Assembly (NCBI GenBank): GCA_003230615.1
Contig: QIFK01000047.1
Location: forward strand, 1 to 40,995
Direction: 5' to 3'
Source of the DNA: Nitrosospira sp.
Lineage (GTDB): Bacteria > Pseudomonadota > Gammaproteobacteria > Burkholderiales > Nitrosomonadaceae
Length of the DNA stretch: 40,995 bases
Both the position numbers and the translations under genes were made by a program. The stretch's first letter is position 1. Each line of letters opens with the position of its first letter. Of the stretch, positions 21,221-30,613 are shown piece by piece. Under the pieces are notes generated by a model, which made no database searches, was not told the DNA's origin, and saw only the letters and a program-made list of their open reading frames with translations.

Positions 21221-22012
21221 ATGCACCTAATGAAATTTTTACAACTAATAGTACTCTGTATTTCTGGTCTATTAGCCGTTACCACGACTCATGCAGCGCC
21301 TATGGCCAAAGTAAATGGGGTTGCCATTCCAAACGCGCGTCTCGAGTTAGTGATGAAGGGACTCACTGCTCAGGGTCAAAAAGATACTCCGGAAGCAAGG
21401 AAGGTTGTACGCGATGACCTTATAAAGCAGGAAATACTCTCTCAGGAAGCCGTAAGAAAGAAACTCGATAAAACTCCAGATGTTCAAACTCAGATGCAGA
21501 TTACCCGTCAGACTGTCTTGATCAGAGCACTTCAATCTGATTTTATAGCGAGCCATAAGCCATCCGAAAAAGAACTGCGTAAAGAATATGAGGCGGTGAG
21601 CGCAGCTTCGATGGGTGATCAGGAATACAACCCACGTCACATTCTAGTCAGTACCGAGGCAGAAGCAAAAGACGTTATTGCAAGTATCAAGAAGGGCGCT
21701 AAATTTGAACAGCTCGCTAAAGATAAATCTACCGATGATGGATCCAAGAACAAGGGTGGCGAACTTGGCTGGTCCTCTGCCAGGAGCTATGCACAACCCT
21801 TTGCCGAAGCCTTGGTCAAATTGAAGAAAGGTGAAATAACCCAAAAACCTGTAAAAACTTCCTTCGGTTGGCACGTAATTCGAAATGATGGTATGCGTCC
21901 CCTCAAAATACCACCTTATGAGGAAGTTAAACCAAAGGTTGTACAGCGTGTGCTGCAGCGTCAATTTGCAGCTTATCTCGAAGAACTACGTAGTAAAGCT
22001 AAGATCGAATAG
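21221..22012 (+). CDS. periplasmic parvulin-type peptidyl-prolyl isomerase
   Basis: A 263-residue exported PPIase. Residues 1 to about 28 form a signal peptide ending in THAA. A SurA-like N-terminal helical part follows, with KVNGVAIPNARLELVM, and then a parvulin domain at about residues 135-230. The domain has the family blocks NPRHILVSTEAEAKDV, FEQLAKDKSTDDGSKNKGGELGW and TSFGWHVIRND. It helps fold secreted and outer-membrane proteins. GAGAGGA at 21207-21213, seven bases before the ATG, supports the start. It is the last gene of the yciB run and is followed by a strong terminator. Confidence 0.93.
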   Translation: MHLMKFLQLIVLCISGLLAVTTTHAAPMAKVNGVAIPNARLELVMKGLTAQGQKDTPEARKVVRDDLIKQEILSQEAVRKKLDKTPDVQTQMQITRQTVLIRALQSDFIASHKPSEKELRKEYEAVSAASMGDQEYNPRHILVSTEAEAKDVIASIKKGAKFEQLAKDKSTDDGSKNKGGELGWSSARSYAQPFAEALVKLKKGEITQKPVKTSFGWHVIRNDGMRPLKIPPYEEVKPKVVQRVLQRQFAAYLEELRSKAKIE

Positions 22013-22038
22013 TCGCAACATTTGGGAATTTTGAAGCT

Positions 22039-22068
22039 AAAGAGGGCGGTCATTTGACCGCCCTCTTT
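22039..22068. terminator. bidirectional intrinsic terminator between ppiC and alr
   Basis: A perfect inverted repeat with 14-bp arms (AAAGAGGGCGGTCA / TGACCGCCCTCTTT) and a minimal loop, GC-rich in the stem and ending in A- and T-runs on its two flanks. It sits exactly between the convergent ppiC and alr stops, so it should end transcription from both sides. Confidence 0.88.
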
Positions 22069-22083
22069 CAAATCATATTTCAC

Positions 22084-23157
22084 TTACGTCTCTATCCGTA
22101 TTCTTGGTGCCAGCGAACATAATAACTCATAGCTGATCGTACTAGCTGACTGTGCTACTTCGTCTATGGGCATTCCTTTCCCCCAAAGTGTTACTGGACT
22201 CCCCACATCTGCACTCTCAATCCCACTCAAATCAACATGCAGCATATCCATAGACACACGCCCAAGAATACGGGTGCGCCTACCGTTTACTAATACTGGT
22301 GTACCAATGGACGCATGTCGCGGGTACCCGTCAGCATAACCCCCAGCAACAATACCCACACGCATGGGCCGATCCGCATGAAAAATGTGTCCATAACCAA
22401 TCCCATCTCCCGAACGAAGATTCTGTACCGCGATGATTCTGCTAGATACTGTCATGGCTGGACATAAATCCAGTTCGCTAGCAGTTGTATCAGAAAATGG
22501 TGATGCGCCATAGAGCATGATGCCGGGACGCACCCAGTCAGCATGTGTTTCAGGGTAGCGTAAAATTGCTGCAGAGTTGGCTAATGAGCGTGACAAATTA
22601 CATCCTGCGGTAGCAGCATTAAAACATTGTAGTTGCCTTGCTACCTCCCTCCCCCCGTTAGGTTCATCAGCGCAAGCAAAATGTGTCATCAATGTAATTT
22701 GACCAACGGCAGGATTGGACTTCAGTGACTCTAGTGCAGCAGGAAATTGCTCAGGAGTAAATCCTAAACGGTTCATACCAGTGTTGAGCTTCAGAAATAC
22801 ATCCAACCCTCCAGCTCGTCTATAAACAGGTAACATCTCCAACTGCTCACTGTGATGAATTACAGTACCAAATTGGTAGCGCTCGAACAACGCCAATTCC
22901 GATATAGAGAAAAAACCCTCAATTAATAAGATAGGCTGGCGATAACCGGCTTCTCGTAGACGAATTGCAGCGTCTAATTCCAACATCGCAAAACCATCTG
23001 CGCTCTTAAACGCTTCGGCGGCACGCAGCAATCCGTGGCCGTAGGCGTCAGCTTTGATTACCACCATCACTCTTGAGCGGGGGGTATGGCGACGAACTAC
23101 GGAAAGATTGTGTTCAAGCGCAGTTAAATCAATCAGGGCATGGATGGGGCGCGACAT
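22084..23157 (-). CDS. alr: alanine racemase
   Basis: A 357-residue PLP-dependent fold-III enzyme that makes D-alanine for peptidoglycan. The PLP lysine is K35 in VVIKADAYGHG. The second catalytic base is Y255 in GIGYGHIF. Other blocks are LKLNTGMNRLGF, MTHFACAD, RPGIMLYGASPF and GRVSMDMLHVDL. The length is normal. It is divergent from the transporter gene at 23262 and converges on ppiC at a shared terminator. Confidence 0.96.
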   Translation of the reverse strand: MSRPIHALIDLTALEHNLSVVRRHTPRSRVMVVIKADAYGHGLLRAAEAFKSADGFAMLELDAAIRLREAGYRQPILLIEGFFSISELALFERYQFGTVIHHSEQLEMLPVYRRAGGLDVFLKLNTGMNRLGFTPEQFPAALESLKSNPAVGQITLMTHFACADEPNGGREVARQLQCFNAATAGCNLSRSLANSAAILRYPETHADWVRPGIMLYGASPFSDTTASELDLCPAMTVSSRIIAVQNLRSGDGIGYGHIFHADRPMRVGIVAGGYADGYPRHASIGTPVLVNGRRTRILGRVSMDMLHVDLSGIESADVGSPVTLWGKGMPIDEVAQSASTISYELLCSLAPRIRIET

Positions 23158-23261
23158 TTGTTCAGTGTTTTGAAAAATTCACCACTTATCCTTTCAACAT
23201 ACAAGTAAAATTCATACTGTAGCATTCTTCAGTGCCTAACAACAATTCGGGAGAAGAGTTT

Positions 23262-24536
23262 TTGAAACGTGGTTTCTACACCATTATGGCGGCACAGTTC
23301 TTTTCGTCGCTGGCAGATAATGCACTATTGGTTGTTGCTATCGCACTACTGATAGATCTCCATGCCCCTGCATATCTCACTCCCATGCTCAAATTTGTTT
23401 TTGTATTGTTCTATGTAATTCTTGCTCCTTTTGTCGGTGCATTTGCTGACTCCATGGCAAAGGGAAGGGTAATGTTTATCAGTAATGCCATCAAGATCAC
23501 GGGTTGCGGTTTACTTTTTCTGGCCTCGCATCAGTATCTCGCTCTCGCTGCATATGCTTTTGTGGGACTAGGTGCTGCCGCATACTCTCCGGCCAAATAT
23601 GGCATACTCACTGAGCTACTGCCACCGGAGAAACTAGTAATTGCCAATGGCTGGATTGAGGGATTGACCGTGGCCTCCATTATCCTTGGCACCGTATTGG
23701 GTGGTGTATTAATTACCCCATCGGTTTCCGCTACATTTCTGGCGTTTGACTTTCCCTTCATTGATACCGGCGTGGATACTGCTCCAGAAGCGTCTATTCT
23801 CCTCATTGCTGTATTCTATGGCATTGCTGCTACCTTCAATCTATACATTCCAAACACTGGAGTTGATCACCGCATTCTCAATAAAAACCCAATCTTCCTA
23901 ATACATGAGTTTAGGCATTGCTTCCAGTTACTATGGACTGACAAGTTAGGGCAGATTTCGCTTGCTGTAACAACATTGTTCTGGGGAGCAGGTGCAACGC
24001 TGCAGTTTATCGTGCTGAAATGGGCCGAAGTAGCCCTCGGCTATCCGCTAAATAAAGCAGCGCAACTACAAGGCATAGTTGCCGTAGGTATAGCGATAGG
24101 TGCTGTGATGGCTGCACGGCTAGTATCCTTGAGGCAATCAGTCAGAGTGATCCCCCTTGGTATCGCTATGGGTATCGTAGTAATGGCTATGATAATAGTG
24201 CAAAACCTATGGATCGCAATCATTTTACTTATGCTGATTGGCGGACTGGCTGGATTTTTCGTGGTACCGATGAATGCACTACTGCAACATCGTGGACATA
24301 TCCTGATGGGTGCAGGCCATTCTATCGCGGTACAAAACTTTAATGAAAACTTGAGCATACTTGTCATGTTGACGATATATGCTTTGTTGGTAAGTTTTGA
24401 AGTGCACGTTTACTCTGTCATAATCATCTTTGGTCTATTCGTGGCAGTAACCATGACTCTGATACGCCGGTGGCACTTGCTAAACCAAAGCAAGGAAGAT
24501 TCTCTACATCTAATAGGCGCTCATAAAAAGCTTTGA
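23262..24536 (+). CDS. lplT: lysophospholipid transporter LplT (MFS)
   Basis: A polytopic major-facilitator protein with about 12 membrane segments, beginning RGFYTIMAAQFFSSLADNAL, the characteristic LplT N-terminus. In E. coli LplT flips lyso-phosphatidylethanolamine inward for reacylation by Aas. The frame can start at GTG 23232, but that has no ribosome binding site and adds ten residues. The TTG at 23262 has GGAGA at the right distance and gives the family's usual start (424 residues), so I prefer TTG. The partner acyltransferase gene aas is not in the window; lplT stands alone, divergent from alr. Confidence 0.88.
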   Translation: MKRGFYTIMAAQFFSSLADNALLVVAIALLIDLHAPAYLTPMLKFVFVLFYVILAPFVGAFADSMAKGRVMFISNAIKITGCGLLFLASHQYLALAAYAFVGLGAAAYSPAKYGILTELLPPEKLVIANGWIEGLTVASIILGTVLGGVLITPSVSATFLAFDFPFIDTGVDTAPEASILLIAVFYGIAATFNLYIPNTGVDHRILNKNPIFLIHEFRHCFQLLWTDKLGQISLAVTTLFWGAGATLQFIVLKWAEVALGYPLNKAAQLQGIVAVGIAIGAVMAARLVSLRQSVRVIPLGIAMGIVVMAMIIVQNLWIAIILLMLIGGLAGFFVVPMNALLQHRGHILMGAGHSIAVQNFNENLSILVMLTIYALLVSFEVHVYSVIIIFGLFVAVTMTLIRRWHLLNQSKEDSLHLIGAHKKL

Positions 24537-24577
24537 TAATAGCTATTTATAATCAGAAAACTACCAGAAAAATGATT

Positions 24578-25279
24578 CTACAAAATTGTCTGCATGGTTT
24601 TTCTTGCAAAACATAAATCTTCCCATACCTTTGCCTTGTCAATCTGTATACGTAACAGATAGGCTGGATGATATGTGACAATTAAAGGAATACCCGAATA
24701 TTCGTGCAACTTACCACGCAAGCTAGCAATGGTAGCGCCAGTATTCAAAAGGTTTTGTGCTGCAACTTTTCCCAGTGCAATAATAAGTTTTGGCTTAATC
24801 AATTCAATTTGCCTTGTAAGATAGGGCTCACATTGTTGCGCTTCACTAGGGCCTGGATTTCTGTTACCAGGAGGACGACATTTGACAACATTGGTAATAT
24901 AAATATTCTTACCACGCTTCAGATTAATTGCTTCAAGCATATTATCCAGTAATTTCCCAGCCAGTCCAACGAAAGGCTCACCCTTAGTATCCTCTTCTAC
25001 ACCTGGCGCCTCCCCTACACATAACCAATCGGCATTCTCATCACCTACGCCAAATACCGTCTTGTTGCGGGCCTGACACAATGAACAAGCGCCACATCTA
25101 GCTACGCTTATCTTGAGCTGAGCCCAGTTCGAGTGCAAAATTTGCAACCGCCTATCATTCATTGCAGCAACAGGTGGGCTAGGTACCTGTGACAAATTAC
25201 TGATCTGAAAATTCTTTCTAGTGCGCCACAACGGAATCAATCCCAATTCCTTGAAAATTTCTTCGCGTCTAGCACTCAT
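24578..25279 (-). CDS. type 4 uracil-DNA glycosylase (Fe-S)
   Basis: A 233-residue family 4 uracil-DNA glycosylase. Motif A is GEAPGVEEDTKGEPFVG and the C-terminal motif is TYHPAYLLR. Four cysteines fit the 4Fe-4S ligand pattern: two from RCGACSLC (C62, C65 or C68) plus C134 in VVKCRPPGNRNP and C150. It removes uracil from DNA. Its ATG overlaps the rimI stop by four bases, giving an operon tsaB-rimI-udg. The first 40 residues are poorly conserved, and an internal ATG at residue 40 is an alternative start. Confidence 0.92.
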   Translation of the reverse strand: MSARREEIFKELGLIPLWRTRKNFQISNLSQVPSPPVAAMNDRRLQILHSNWAQLKISVARCGACSLCQARNKTVFGVGDENADWLCVGEAPGVEEDTKGEPFVGLAGKLLDNMLEAINLKRGKNIYITNVVKCRPPGNRNPGPSEAQQCEPYLTRQIELIKPKLIIALGKVAAQNLLNTGATIASLRGKLHEYSGIPLIVTYHPAYLLRIQIDKAKVWEDLCFARKTMQTIL

Positions 25280-25737
25280 AGTGTCAACTCCATAACAATA
25301 GCATCCTCACACCCACCCATCGCAGGATAATAACCTGAACGAGTTGCAATCCGTGTAAAACCTATCCTCTCATACAATCTGGCAGCACCAAGATTGGATT
25401 TGCGCACCTCTAGAAATACAGATCGTGCGTGATTTTCCTTAGCAAGACAGATAAAGTGCTGCAACAATTTCTCTCCCCACCCTTCTTGTTGCCATCCTGC
25501 TGTAACACTAAGCGTAAGTAAATGAGCCTCATCTAGACCAATTGTCATCACTCCGTAACCAAAAATATGGCCACCTAACTCTAATACATAGCAATGGTAT
25601 CTGGAACTTATCGAATCTCCAAAATTACCCCGTGTCCAGGGAAAAAGAAAAACTTCCTTTTCAATGACTATAACTTCATCTAAATCTGTCACAAGCATTT
25701 GCCTGATTTCTGGCATTTCTTTTAATTGGGCGCTCAT
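25276..25737 (-). CDS. rimI: ribosomal-protein-alanine N-acetyltransferase
   Basis: A 153-residue GNAT acetyltransferase. The acetyl-CoA loop is QQEGWGEKLL, preceded by LLTLSVTAGW and followed by VFLEVRKSNLGAARLYERIGF, the RimI pattern. In E. coli RimI acetylates the N-terminal alanine of ribosomal protein S18. It is sandwiched between tsaB and udg with four-base overlaps on both sides, a common tsaB-rimI arrangement. Length and motifs are complete. Confidence 0.93.
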   Translation of the reverse strand: MSAQLKEMPEIRQMLVTDLDEVIVIEKEVFLFPWTRGNFGDSISSRYHCYVLELGGHIFGYGVMTIGLDEAHLLTLSVTAGWQQEGWGEKLLQHFICLAKENHARSVFLEVRKSNLGAARLYERIGFTRIATRSGYYPAMGGCEDAIVMELTL

Positions 25738-26405
25738 CTTTCACTTTCCTTTAAAGCTACTTTGTTGCGGACATAAATTGGAGCCACATCAACCGGTTCA
25801 ACTGCAAGCCCCTTCGCAAAACCTTGTTTAGCCAATTGTGCTATCTCCCGCGCGTGGGGTTTAAGACCACTTTCAATATGAGTAATGCAACTACCGTAAT
25901 GACTACGCAAGTCTTCGCCATATATACCAAAACCACTGCCACAACCAATCCAATTATCTCCTGATACTAACGGCGCACGACGTGGCAAACAAAGAGTTGG
26001 CTTGCTAACCGGCAGCCAATCGTCCGCAGATTTAACATAAGCAGCATGATAAATCTCGCCCATGCGGGCATCGATCGCTGTAATCACGCTATTTTTGCTA
26101 GCTTGCAATGCCAATGCTTCCAATGTAGAGATACCTATTACTGGTAGATTTGAGCCGAAAGCCAGTCCCTGCGCTACCCCACAAGCTATACGCAATCCTG
26201 TAAATGATCCGGGGCCAGCACCGAAAGCGATACCATCCAATTGCACCAGCGTCAATCCAGCCTGCGCTAGTAATTCTTGCAACATTGGTAGGAGAAGTTC
26301 GGAATGCCGCTGTCCCGCAAAAACACTTCGGCTAAGAATTTCCCCATCCATCCAAAGTGCAATCGAACAGTATTCGGAGGAGGTATCGAAAGCAAGAATT
26401 TTCAA
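25734..26405 (-). CDS. tsaB: tRNA threonylcarbamoyladenosine biosynthesis protein TsaB
   Basis: A 223-residue ASKHA-fold protein starting MKILAFDTSSEYCSIALW, with the TsaB signature GAGPGSFTGLRIACGVAQGL. It acts with TsaD and TsaE to make t6A37 in ANN-decoding tRNAs. It is the first gene of the tsaB-rimI-udg operon. It is divergent from the host-attachment-like gene across a 167-base gap in which no clear promoter pair could be chosen. Confidence 0.94.
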   Translation of the reverse strand: MKILAFDTSSEYCSIALWMDGEILSRSVFAGQRHSELLLPMLQELLAQAGLTLVQLDGIAFGAGPGSFTGLRIACGVAQGLAFGSNLPVIGISTLEALALQASKNSVITAIDARMGEIYHAAYVKSADDWLPVSKPTLCLPRRAPLVSGDNWIGCGSGFGIYGEDLRSHYGSCITHIESGLKPHAREIAQLAKQGFAKGLAVEPVDVAPIYVRNKVALKESER

Positions 26406-26572
26406 GTTATTAAGTCTATTGAATTTAGAATTTAAGTAAATTCAATGATATCCATTTCTCAGTGAATATTTGTGAAAAATTTACTGTCTACTTGATTGTA
26501 GCAGTGATATGCTGATAACAAGGGAGTTTTCTCTGCCCATATCACCGCACAATAATTTCATGGAGAGCAACT

Positions 26573-27013
26573 ATGAGTATTACGTGGATTCTTGTCGCAA
26601 ACGCAAGTGCAGCACATCTTTATGCCAACTATGGGCCAAAAAAAGGGCTTCAGAAACTCAAGGAATTTAAGCACAATGCTAGTAGAGGGAAGGCTCTAGA
26701 ATTGGTTTCAGACCGTCCTGGAAACTACAAAGGCCATGGTAACAGCCACAGCTCCTTCACGCCTGCTACTGATCCAAAACAAAACGAAGCTCAGCACTTT
26801 GCCCTAGAGCTTGCTAAAGAACTTGATCATGGACGCACTGCTAATTGTTACCAACGTCTAATCCTCGTTGCTTCTGCGCCCTTCATAGGGCTCATTAACA
26901 GCAACTTGGATAATCATGTGCGGGTTATGGTAAGCGACAGCTTCGAAAAGGATTACACCAAGGCCAGCAAAAAACAACTGACCAAACATTTAGAAAACTG
27001 TATTTATCTTTGA
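26573..27013 (+). CDS. host attachment protein-like
   Basis: A 146-residue protein matching the 'host attachment' family (PF10116), which contains Agrobacterium AtsE-like proteins. Visible blocks are ITWILVANASAAHLY, a basic Gly/Ser/His-rich middle (SRGKALELVSDRPGNYKGHG), EAQHFALELAKELDHG and LILVASAPFIGLI. The fold resembles the eRF1-domain-3/baeRF families, so an RNA- or ribosome-related role is possible. GGAGA precedes the ATG with suitable spacing. Its 3' end overlaps the convergent thpR by ten bases. The function in a non-plant-associated bacterium is unknown. Confidence 0.82.
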   Translation: MSITWILVANASAAHLYANYGPKKGLQKLKEFKHNASRGKALELVSDRPGNYKGHGNSHSSFTPATDPKQNEAQHFALELAKELDHGRTANCYQRLILVASAPFIGLINSNLDNHVRVMVSDSFEKDYTKASKKQLTKHLENCIYL

Positions 27014-27600
27014 GATTCCAAGGACCAGCGTCCGATAGGAGTATAAACCGATCTATCACTAGCTTGTTCCGATTTCACCAATATATACTCATTTACAGGC
27101 CAGACAATAGGCTCCACCAAATGTATCAATGACTTAGGTAAAACATGGCGCTGAACCTTTCTAACCAGCGTTATATGTGGCGTAAAAGTTCTGTGATCGA
27201 ACGAAAAACCATAGGCAGACAAAGTGTTCTTCAAAGAACCCACTAAATCAAAAAGTTCCAGCGGAGTCTCACCTGTTTCTGCGTAGACTAAACGGTTAAG
27301 CTTCCAGTAGCGAATTCCTTCAACAATAAAATTAAAAACCTGCCCTCTTACAGTATTAGCTGCTAAACATAGCGTATGCAGCTGACTAGTTTCCATTTCT
27401 CCCAGAAAAATCAGTGTGAGATGAATGCTCTCTGCTCTGGTTCTCCGTCCACCGCAGACTAATTCCAGCTTCTCTGATAAATCGCATAGTTGTCTCCACA
27501 CTGCCTCTTTCGGCCATATTGCAAAGAAAACACGGATAGGCTCTCCCGATGTCCGTATTTGTTTCAGCTGTCCACTTTCTCTGTACTGATGATCATGCAT
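27004..27600 (-). CDS. thpR: RNA 2',3'-cyclic phosphodiesterase (2H family)
   Basis: A 198-residue 2H phosphoesterase. The two catalytic HxT motifs are HLTLIFLG (H60, T62) and HITLV (H142, T144), and RVFFAIWP is the typical N-terminal strand. ThpR relatives open 2',3'-cyclic phosphate ends of RNA; older names call them 2'-5' RNA ligases. The only in-frame ATG is at 27600, which overlaps the upstream ispF by 37 bases, so it is probably translated in one operon with ispD and ispF. Confidence 0.9.
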   Translation of the reverse strand: MHDHQYRESGQLKQIRTSGEPIRVFFAIWPKEAVWRQLCDLSEKLELVCGGRRTRAESIHLTLIFLGEMETSQLHTLCLAANTVRGQVFNFIVEGIRYWKLNRLVYAETGETPLELFDLVGSLKNTLSAYGFSFDHRTFTPHITLVRKVQRHVLPKSLIHLVEPIVWPVNEYILVKSEQASDRSVYTPIGRWSLESQR

Positions 27601-28055
27601 ACTGCCTCCGCCTTGATACCCTCACCCCGGCCTATTGGACCAAGATGCTCAGCGGTCTTAGCTTTAATGTTGATATCCTTAGTCTCAACCCCAAGATCAT
27701 TTGCAATGTTAGTAATCATGGCTGGAATGTGCGGTGACATTTTAGGTGCCTGAGCGATAATCGTCGCATCAACATTGATCAGCTTGTAGTTATTTTCTCC
27801 CAGTAAATGGCAGACTTCCCGCAGTAAAACTCGACTGTCAATATTCTTGTAGCTCGGATTAGCATCTGAGAAATGCCTGCCAATATCTCCCAGCGCAGCC
27901 GCACCTAATAATGCGTCACAAACTGCATGCAACAACACATCGGCATCGGAATGCCCAAGCAAACCCTTCTCATAAGGAATCGTTATACCACCAATGATAA
28001 GCTTACGTCCTTCGACCAATTGGTGCACATCAGAACCTTGCCCAATTCTAATCAT
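27564..28055 (-). CDS. ispF: 2-C-methyl-D-erythritol 2,4-cyclodiphosphate synthase
   Basis: A 163-residue IspF, which makes the cyclic diphosphate in the MEP isoprenoid pathway. The N-terminal zinc-site motif is GSDVHQL (D9, H11), followed by [20 protein letters not shown] and DIGRHFSD. The C-terminal [10 protein letters not shown] block is present. The ATG at 28055 has AGAGGGG ten bases upstream; the in-frame ATG at 28064 would be too close to it. It overlaps the end of ispD by eight bases, giving a coupled ispD-ispF pair that supplies isoprenoids for undecaprenol, quinones and hopanoids. Confidence 0.95.
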   Translation of the reverse strand: MIRIGQGSDVHQLVEGRKLIIGGITIPYEKGLLGHSDADVLLHAVCDALLGAAALGDIGRHFSDANPSYKNIDSRVLLREVCHLLGENNYKLINVDATIIAQAPKMSPHIPAMITNIANDLGVETKDINIKAKTAEHLGPIGRGEGIKAEAVCMIISTEKVDS

Positions 28056-28767
28056 ACTCACCATACCCCTCTAGTTGCGCTCGTAGTATCAGCTCCGCTA
28101 AAATCATGTCCTGTGGGTAAGTGATTTTTAAATTACGTGCATCGCTAAGCACCAATTTAGGATGTAAACCTAATTCCTCGACTGCGCTAGCGTCGTCAGT
28201 CATGGCTATGCTGCTAGGCCTACTCAAAGCATCCACTAGCAGCTTGTAGCGAAACATTTGCGGCGTTTGTGCCTGCCACAAACCTTTCCTGGATTCGGTG
28301 TGCTCAACCCTATTACTAACATCACTTCGTTTTAGTGTATCTGCCAAGGGAACCGCCAACAACCCGCCCACTGCATCGTCAGCAAGTTCATTCATTAACT
28401 TATTTAGTAACGCTTCACTCAAACAAGGCCGTGCTGCATCATGCACTAGCACCCAATCACTATCAACGATGGACGATGCATCGGGTGCTGCTTTGAGACC
28501 ATTGAGTATGCTCATGGAACGAGTTACACCACCATAATTAAACACAACTAGCTTACCAGAAAATTCCGACCAGTCATGCCTTAACCACTCGCTATCGTCA
28601 GGCGCAAGAACTACAAAAACACTAACGATTCCTGGAGAACGACAAAGTGTGCGCAAGGCGTGATAAATCATTGGCCTACCAGCTAGCGGCAAATATTGTT
28701 TGGGCAGTTTGTTCTCCATGCGCGAACCGGAACCCGCAGCTGGAATTAATGCAAAAAATTTTGACAT
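28048..28767 (-). CDS. ispD: 2-C-methyl-D-erythritol 4-phosphate cytidylyltransferase
   Basis: A 239-residue nucleotidyltransferase starting [17 protein letters not shown], with the CTP-binding PAAGSGSRM and [12 protein letters not shown], and later [11 protein letters not shown] and [11 protein letters not shown]. It couples CTP to methylerythritol phosphate. In-frame starts further up (28812, 28830) would add up to 21 atypical residues and run towards the prfB promoter region, so I place the start at 28767. No start has a strong ribosome binding site. It is divergent from prfB. Confidence 0.95.
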   Translation of the reverse strand: MSKFFALIPAAGSGSRMENKLPKQYLPLAGRPMIYHALRTLCRSPGIVSVFVVLAPDDSEWLRHDWSEFSGKLVVFNYGGVTRSMSILNGLKAAPDASSIVDSDWVLVHDAARPCLSEALLNKLMNELADDAVGGLLAVPLADTLKRSDVSNRVEHTESRKGLWQAQTPQMFRYKLLVDALSRPSSIAMTDDASAVEELGLHPKLVLSDARNLKITYPQDMILAELILRAQLEGYGEYD

Positions 28768-28918
28768 CTTGTAATTGTAACGAAAAAATAGATCTTCTTC
28801 CTGATAAGTCATTGAAGCTATCTTTTTCAAATCTTAGAATCCAAAATAATAGAGGCAGATGCAGCCTATTCGGCTTACTGTATAATTTAATGTTTTCGTA
28901 TTTTTGGATAAAGCACAT

Positions 28919-30023
28919 ATGGAAACAGAACAAATCAACGCCATTGCCAACCAACTCGCCAATCTCAATAGTCGAGCGACAGAGTTGCGGGGGTATCTTT
29001 GACTTTGACGCCAAGCAAACGCGTCTGAAGGAACTCTCCCAGCTAGCAGAGGATCCCGCAATATGGGGTGACAGTAAACGCGCTCAGGAATGGGGGCGCG
29101 AGAAGAAAATGCTGGAATCTATAATCTTTACTCTAGAGGCAATTGGACAGCAATTGCAAGATGCTAGTGATCTATTCCAAATGGCAAGAGAAGAAGATGA
29201 CAATACAATGCTAGAAAGCATCTGCAGCGATGTGAATAAACTGGAAATGACCATGGCAGACATGGAGTTTTGCCGTATGTTCTCCAATCCGATGGATCCC
29301 AATAACTGCTTCTTAGAAATTCAATCTGGTTCTGGCGGCACAGAAGCACAGGACTGGGCAGCAATGCTAGAACGAATGTATCTGCGCTATTGCGAACGAC
29401 GTGGTTATAAGGTGGAAATACTCGAGGAATCTTCTGGTGAAGTCGCGGGTATCAAGAGCGCTTCTCTCAAAATATCTGGCGATTACGCCTATGGTTATCT
29501 GCGCACCGAAAGTGGCATTCACCGGTTAGTGCGCAAATCCCCATTTGACTCTGGCAATCGCCGCCATACTTCATTTGCCAGCATATTTGTTTATCCAGAG
29601 GTGGACGATACTATTGAAATAGAAATTAATCCCGCAGATTTGCGCATCGATACTTACCGTGCTTCCGGTGCAGGTGGCCAACACATCAACAAAACTGATT
29701 CAGCCATTCGCATAACTCATAATCCTTCCGGTATTGTGGTGAGATGCCAGAATGACCGATCACAGCACCGTAATCGTGCAGAAGCAATGGCAATGCTAAA
29801 ATCACGCCTATACGAAGAGGAATTACGTAAACGAAGTGACGAAAAACAAGCAATGGAAGACTCCAAGTCTGACATCGGTTGGGGGCACCAAATACGTTCT
29901 TATGTGCTGGACCAATCTCGTATCAAGGATCTACGCACAGGTATAGAGATCGGTAATACTCAAGGTGTTCTCGATGGCGGCTTGGATGATTTTATTCGGG
30001 CAAGTTTAAAACAAGGCGCCTGA
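28919..30023 (+). CDS. prfB: peptide chain release factor 2 (programmed +1 frameshift)
   Basis: Release factor 2, read in two frames. The ATG at 28919 opens a 27-codon leader frame ([16 protein letters not shown]...) that ends at the in-frame TGA at 29000. Slipping by one base at CTT-T continues in the frame starting GAC at 29001 for 340 codons, giving a protein of 367 residues, equal to the usual RF2 length. The peptide-anticodon SPF lies at about residues 207-209 and the catalytic GGQ at 252-254. It recognises UGA and UAA. A TATAAT at 28881-28886 is a candidate -10 for its promoter, without a clear -35 box. Confidence 0.97.
28988..29003 (+). promoter_or_regulatory. RF2 autoregulatory +1 frameshift site
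   Basis: The sequence CGGGGG-TAT-CTT-TGA-C carries the elements of the RF2 frameshift cassette: an internal Shine-Dalgarno-like G-run at the right distance, the slippery CTT codon and the UGA stop followed by C, a poor termination context. When RF2 is scarce, ribosomes slip +1 at CTT and make full-length RF2. The internal SD begins with C rather than the more common A. Confidence 0.95.
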
Positions 30024-30127
30024 CCTGTAGCTAAAAAAGATGCCACTACTATTTTGTGCCGTTTTTTATTCTAGTTATCGACAACTTTCGAATCGGCGCC
30101 CAAAGATATCCTACAAAATGTTTAGAT

Positions 30128-30613
30128 TCATTTCTTCAATTTATTTACACTCGTTTTAACTGAATCTGGTTTTGTAAATATATCTAAATAAGCTTCGTAA
30201 CCTTCCTCATTTATCCTCTCTACCGGGATAAATCGTAAAGATGCCGAGTTAATACAGTAGCGCTTCCATGTCGGCGCTGGGCCGTCATCAAACACGTGAC
30301 CCAAGTGCGAATCTGCCTGTCGAGAACGCACTTCTGTCCGCACCATACCGTATTTATAATCTTGCTTCTCCACAATTCCACTACACTTAACTGGACGCGT
30401 AAAACTCGGCCAGCCAGTACCAGAATCAAATTTATCCAGTGAGCTAAAGAGCGGCTCACCTGATACCACATCTACATAAAGCCCCGGCTCATAAATGTTC
30501 CAATACGCGTTCTTGAAAGGTTGCTCCGTACCATTTTTCTGTGTGACCATAAACTGTTCAGTGGACAATTTTAGCTTCACCTTAGACAGATCTAATTTCT
30601 GGAAATTATTCAT
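30128..30613 (-). CDS. msrB: peptide-methionine (R)-S-oxide reductase, zinc-less type
   Basis: A 161-residue MsrB, which reduces the R-epimer of methionine sulfoxide in proteins. Family blocks are [46 protein letters not shown] and the catalytic Cys C120 in RYCINSASL. The only other Cys is C77. The two CxxC pairs that bind zinc in many MsrBs are absent; the first would sit where VDVVS is. The usual recycling Cys before GWPSF is Thr. C77 may take over resolution. No signal peptide is seen, so it is cytoplasmic. Confidence 0.92.
   Translation of the reverse strand: MNNFQKLDLSKVKLKLSTEQFMVTQKNGTEQPFKNAYWNIYEPGLYVDVVSGEPLFSSLDKFDSGTGWPSFTRPVKCSGIVEKQDYKYGMVRTEVRSRQADSHLGHVFDDGPAPTWKRYCINSASLRFIPVERINEEGYEAYLDIFTKPDSVKTSVNKLKK

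Noticed and set aside
28647-28999. Long N-terminal extension of prfB in the downstream reading frame
   Set aside because: The extension lies antisense to ispD and does not resemble RF2. The true N-terminus comes from the leader frame starting at 28919, joined by the programmed frameshift.
28919-30023. prfB as a frameshifted pseudogene
   Set aside because: The in-frame TGA lies exactly in the conserved RF2 frameshift context and both parts are otherwise intact, so it is regulation, not decay.
30024-30127. Terminator between the convergent prfB and msrB genes
   Set aside because: A T-run is present near 30062, but the sequence before it (TGCCAC ... GTGCCG) does not form a real inverted repeat.
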